From an uncultured Clostridia bacterium (GTDB taxonomy: Bacteria > Bacillota > Clostridia > HGM11514): a stretch of DNA of 64,000 nucleotides. The notes under the pieces are model-generated. The model was not told the origin of the DNA and did not search any database. It worked only from the letters and a program-made list of their open reading frames with translations. Location of the stretch: positions 106,583 to 170,582 of the forward strand of contig CAKSKB010000003.1 of NCBI GenBank assembly GCA_934464705.1. The letters run 5' to 3'. The translations under genes were made by a program, and so were the position numbers. Shown here piece by piece: positions 61,701-64,000 of the stretch. Position 1 is the first letter of the stretch. Every line of letters begins with the position of its first letter.

Positions 61701-64000
61701 TATTTCTTCCAATCGCTGCTGAAAATGAGGTCTTTCCTCGATTCAAACAGATTTGAACCTGCGCTTGATGAGCCAAATACCTTTTGCAGATCCGTCATAT
61801 ATACAAACCATCTTGCCGGAATCATTGTGTTTTTAACACCCGTATCCCCGACTCCCCAAGGCTGCATATAAAAACCAACATTGTTTTCGATGATTATATT
61901 ATTGTAAATCTGGTGGAACTGTCCGCCATGTGTTTTGAGGGGATAATCCGGAAGACCGCCCTTGTATATAATGTTACCGTAGATTGCCGGACCTACCTCG
62001 CCGTCATCGGTGAACACCGCCTGCTGACCGTGGTGACCGATGTGTGCGCCGATATCATGGAAATAGTTGTATCTTACGATATTTCCGAGGTCGGTGCAGT
62101 TTCTGCCGGCATAGATTGCTCCGCCGTCGGCATTGAGCAGCTGCACATCATAAATGTCATTGTACTCAATAACGGTATTGTTCAGCTTGTCATACCTGAT
62201 TGCATCCTGACCGAAATCAAATATATCGTTATGCGAAATCTCGTGTCCGACTCCTGCGGCATATATACCTCTTGAAAGCTGACCGTAACCGCTGTGGACT
62301 TTATTGTTGGTTATTACATTCCCGGAAGGAGTGAGCGTAGCCCTGTCACCGCCGGAAACGTCAATGCCGTGCGACGCATAGTTATATATATCGCAGTTCT
62401 TTACGGTTATATCCGAGCCGTTAATTTTTATTCCGTTGGCTCCCATACCGCTTATTTCGCTGCCATCGACAGTTATGCTGCTGCCGGTTATATTCATTGC
62501 GTTGCCGGTTCCGTTTTTGAAATCTAAATCTTTGAAGGTTATATGCTCCGCTCCGTTTATCGTCAACAGATTCGAGCCGGTCTTAGACAGATACATTTCA
62601 GCGCCGTTTACTTTTCCGACAGGGTAAAAATAGAGTATTCCGCTTTCCCTGTCAAGATAGCTTTCGCCGGGCTGGTCAATTTCTTCAAAAATGTTTTCAA
62701 AGTAGAGATATCGCTCGGTTTTTGCGGTGTACGTATCCTGTCCGTATGAAGCTTTTCCGCTTGTGGTTACAAGCTTTGCCGTTGGGTCGAGCTTATCGAT
62801 CAGGATGCACTCGGGATACCAAAGATATGCAACTGCTCCGCATACAAAAACATCATCCTTCTTTATCTTCCACTTTGCCGTACGGTTTTCGGCATCAACA
62901 TATTTTAGTACAACCGGCTGTCCGTCGCCGTTGTATTTGCCTTGCTGCTCCGCCGTAAGCGTGCCGGTTTCGCCTCTTACATAGTACTGCTCGCCCGTTT
63001 TGTCGGGGTTGGGCCAGCGCGCGTTGGTAAGAGCCGTTCCGTTCATATAGAACTTCTGTCCGCTCGTTGTCACTGTTGCACGAAGCGGCGGAAGCTCAAT
63101 CCCTTCTGCTTTCAGGTCGAGCATATATATATTATCTCTTGCATAGCTTTCGGAAAGTCTGTTCAGAATAGTTTCATCGGTTACCTTCTTTATCTTGCTT
63201 GTGTCTATCTTCTCAGCCCCGGTAAATGTTACTTTTTCGCCTTCGTATGGCTGATAGATTATTTTCTGCTGCGCTGTGCCCGAGTCATCTTTCCCGAACG
63301 TCAGCCCCGTTTCGGTTCTGTATTCTCCGCCCTTTATGTACACATTGATGTTTCCGTCACCGAGAACTTCTCCGTCTCTGTACTTTTTGATTACCTCCTT
63401 AGCGGTTGTGATCGAATCAAACGCTTTATCCTTTGCAGTACCGTCGTTATCAGCGCTTCCTTTTTCGGGGTCAACGTAAAAACGGTTGCCCATTTTTGGA
63501 AGCTCGTTGAAGGTTATCGAAAGAGTATGTGCACTTTTTTTCGGATATATTATCAAAGTATTTCCGGAGTATGAAACCTTTTCGCCGTCAAGGTTAACCT
63601 CCGCATCATAACCCTTGTCGGATATAACTTCAATTGCAACCGAGAGTCCGACCTTGCTTGAAATTATATCGCCGTCGGAAAGCTCACCGCCACGGTAAAG
63701 CACTTTCCCGTGCGCATTCGTTTTAAGAGTAATTGCGGAATCCTCGCCGCTGTTCCATCTGTCATATTCCCATTTAAGCATAGGAAGCCCGTCATTAACC
63801 TCGATAGTATCGTCGGCAAAGACGTTATCCGCAAAATCAGTTGATTTGGGTGCGGGAAGCCCCGTTTTTTCAGCAATAAAAGCCTTATTGATGGCATCGA
63901 ATTTCAAAAGCGACCATGTGTCCGCTTTTTCTTCGTCAACACTGTAGCAGTTGCTGAAATCGGTTATAAGGCTTAATGATGTCGGCCCGCTCAATACTCC
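58799..64000 (-). CDS. Giant beta-helix/FIVAR/SLH surface protein, 5' end outside the window
   Basis: At least 1731 residues visible. From N to C: an unassigned beta-rich region; a right-handed beta-helix from about 190 (FYVDPEKGSADNDGTAKDKA) to about 740 with EISGMGANGIKINGSDI-type coils, like polysaccharide lyases or glycosidases of the pectate-lyase fold; an Ig-like domain (about 920-1000); a FIVAR helical repeat; a concanavalin-like sugar-binding domain (about 1100-1240); a second FIVAR; a Gly/Thr/Ser linker; and three C-terminal SLH repeats (MAGHWAAADVLAMNKAGIVS ... ATRAQAASIVRRLLG). No signal peptide is visible because the 5' end is cut. Probably an SLH-anchored plant- or host-glycan enzyme or binder; the catalytic class is not determined. 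Confidence 0.82.
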   Translation of the reverse strand, partial: GVLSGPTSLSLITDFSNCYSVDEEKADTWSLLKFDAINKAFIAEKTGLPAPKSTDFADNVFADDTIEVNDGLPMLKWEYDRWNSGEDSAITLKTNAHGKVLYRGGELSDGDIISSKVGLSVAIEVISDKGYDAEVNLDGEKVSYSGNTLIIYPKKSAHTLSITFNELPKMGNRFYVDPEKGSADNDGTAKDKAFDSITTAKEVIKKYRDGEVLGDGNINVYIKGGEYRTETGLTFGKDDSGTAQQKIIYQPYEGEKVTFTGAEKIDTSKIKKVTDETILNRLSESYARDNIYMLDLKAEGIELPPLRATVTTSGQKFYMNGTALTNARWPNPDKTGEQYYVRGETGTLTAEQQGKYNGDGQPVVLKYVDAENRTAKWKIKKDDVFVCGAVAYLWYPECILIDKLDPTAKLVTTSGKASYGQDTYTAKTERYLYFENIFEEIDQPGESYLDRESGILYFYPVGKVNGAEMYLSKTGSNLLTINGAEHITFKDLDFKNGTGNAMNITGSSITVDGSEISGMGANGIKINGSDITVKNCDIYNYASHGIDVSGGDRATLTPSGNVITNNKVHSGYGQLSRGIYAAGVGHEISHNDIFDFGQDAIRYDKLNNTVIEYNDIYDVQLLNADGGAIYAGRNCTDLGNIVRYNYFHDIGAHIGHHGQQAVFTDDGEVGPAIYGNIIYKGGLPDYPLKTHGGQFHQIYNNIIIENNVGFYMQPWGVGDTGVKNTMIPARWFVYMTDLQKVFGSSSAGSNLFESRKDLIFSSDWKKYYTETESTKYWAKVFDFINSENYNAAKEFSDKGDAAGFTAWMENNLPAGDTNFVYNNVLIDIPTVMLSGGWAELKNNLQASSKSAKNWFTEYGKDFTLNDGGMAEIRKTIPDFEKPEFSKMGVQDESTAEPAIANASILGSAAVGKTLSAKYDYSGANDEGSTEIYWYYANSKNGSYTRITDGYGKYYTVDSAYDNKYIRYEAVPKDVKYTHGERAVSESVYIDPNATTVDKDGLWALIEKVNGVLDEAVVGTEGGQYDQESKDALTAARDKALSVANNANAYQYQVTEAEAELETALDIFKKSVHDILSTLGVERISLKECLEDEAGWNKSTGDDLKFENGTLIIGDGSATLAEYTAKKYRNTQFSFKMKPEIIDPDAANAANAWVGIYLRQQKNGWCWNGGNGAAMFDLKQQLIQYQQHPKPLTWSAAIHPDLVLNDKKLEMGKTYDVSVGVYETKTEGEMLIELTLDGEKIYMETLSGTGLNGTEGMFAISAGDNTRLTVYAAEADKTELNAEIAAAESFVSGAKTGNGYGEYPKDAIDSVNAAIADAKKVSGNGNAVQFEVDEAALKLKKAANAAKGMFNQSGSVGETVTINYGGEKAELTVPDSVSKVTVNAEKDKALPKFSAKSKDFEMTAEDGSIPGSSFELPTKTAEPSGSFKLGDVSRVYGGGYTEFNKPVRIVLYGAGGVQVAYKNEKGGYVQISRTIREDSLAAAETALSDGKTVAVKFVSGNDLVIYTTAVTEFVTYTKTASEPYEPSVTPGGGNGGTTTKPSAGSGTGGFYSNDTTNPSISNPFTDMAGHWAAADVLAMNKAGIVSGVSDTLFDPDRNITRAEFAAIIARALKLSDKTADYKDVNDEWFAPYVGACSEAGIISGYDGYFRPNDNITRQEMAVIIVNAYSYLEGKGANGGIDNFTDKAEIADWAKAAVDTASSVGLISGMGDGTFAPNANATRAQAASIVRRLLG

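Overview
The window comes from an endospore-forming, low-to-moderate GC Gram-positive bacterium of the Clostridia. It has a complete spoIIIAA-AH operon, yunB, SpoIID- and SleL-like spore-wall genes, an Asp23 protein and a ylxM-ffh-rpsP-khpA-rimM-trmD operon. It also has several S-layer-homology (SLH) surface proteins. SLH-anchored glycan-binding proteins together with many cytoplasmic glycosidases suggest a gut-type polysaccharide degrader, something like Monoglobus; that last step is an inference from gene style only. No rRNA, tRNA or CRISPR array was seen.

Layout. 1-10.2 kb (minus strand): the ylxM...trmD translation operon, followed by a membrane protein where rplS is often found, a sugar isomerase/epimerase, a GH2 beta-galactosidase and gatC-gatA-gatB. 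10.2-21.5 kb (mostly minus): a stalk-domain protein, yaiI, galE, ligA-yunB, a GH29 fucosidase, Ppx/GppA, a KdgK-type sugar kinase, a YitT-family protein, a diguanylate cyclase and a Dabb protein. 21.6-25.8 kb (plus): rsmD-coaD and a coiled-coil protein, citrate synthase, a LacI regulator. 25.8-32.9 kb (minus): zinc-ribbon membrane protein-MFS-galT-galK, a HAD phosphatase, a GH3 enzyme. 33.1-40.7 kb (plus): recJ-rel-MBL hydrolase-hemZ, three small or PHP genes, and a coat-like peptide. 40.8-47.9 kb: accessory surface region. 47.9-52.9 kb (minus): spoIIIA operon and asp23. 53-58.7 kb (plus): EamA transporter, rhaA, three spore-wall genes. 58.8-64 kb (minus): a giant beta-helix/FIVAR/SLH protein that runs off the window.

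The most unusual part is 40.8-47.9 kb. A tyrosine recombinase (43045-44094) is enclosed by two inverted copies of a lox/FRT-like site, each with about 12-bp inverted arms and a 7-bp asymmetric centre; 25 bp are identical between the copies. Overlapping divergent promoters lie just inside the right-hand site, and an SLH surface-protein gene lies just outside the left-hand one. This is the architecture expected of a self-inverting DNA switch that changes transcription of the SLH gene. Next to it is a decaying locus: a second SLH gene and a response-regulator/histidine-kinase pair that lost sequence at one head-to-head junction. In addition, the SLH gene and the kinase gene each carry one in-frame TAG.

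Metabolically, galT-galK-galE (Leloir pathway) plus GH2, GH3 and GH29 enzymes, rhamnose isomerase and a KDG kinase point to use of galactose-, fucose-, rhamnose- and uronate-containing glycans. Glycan genes sit between housekeeping genes rather than in one large polysaccharide locus.
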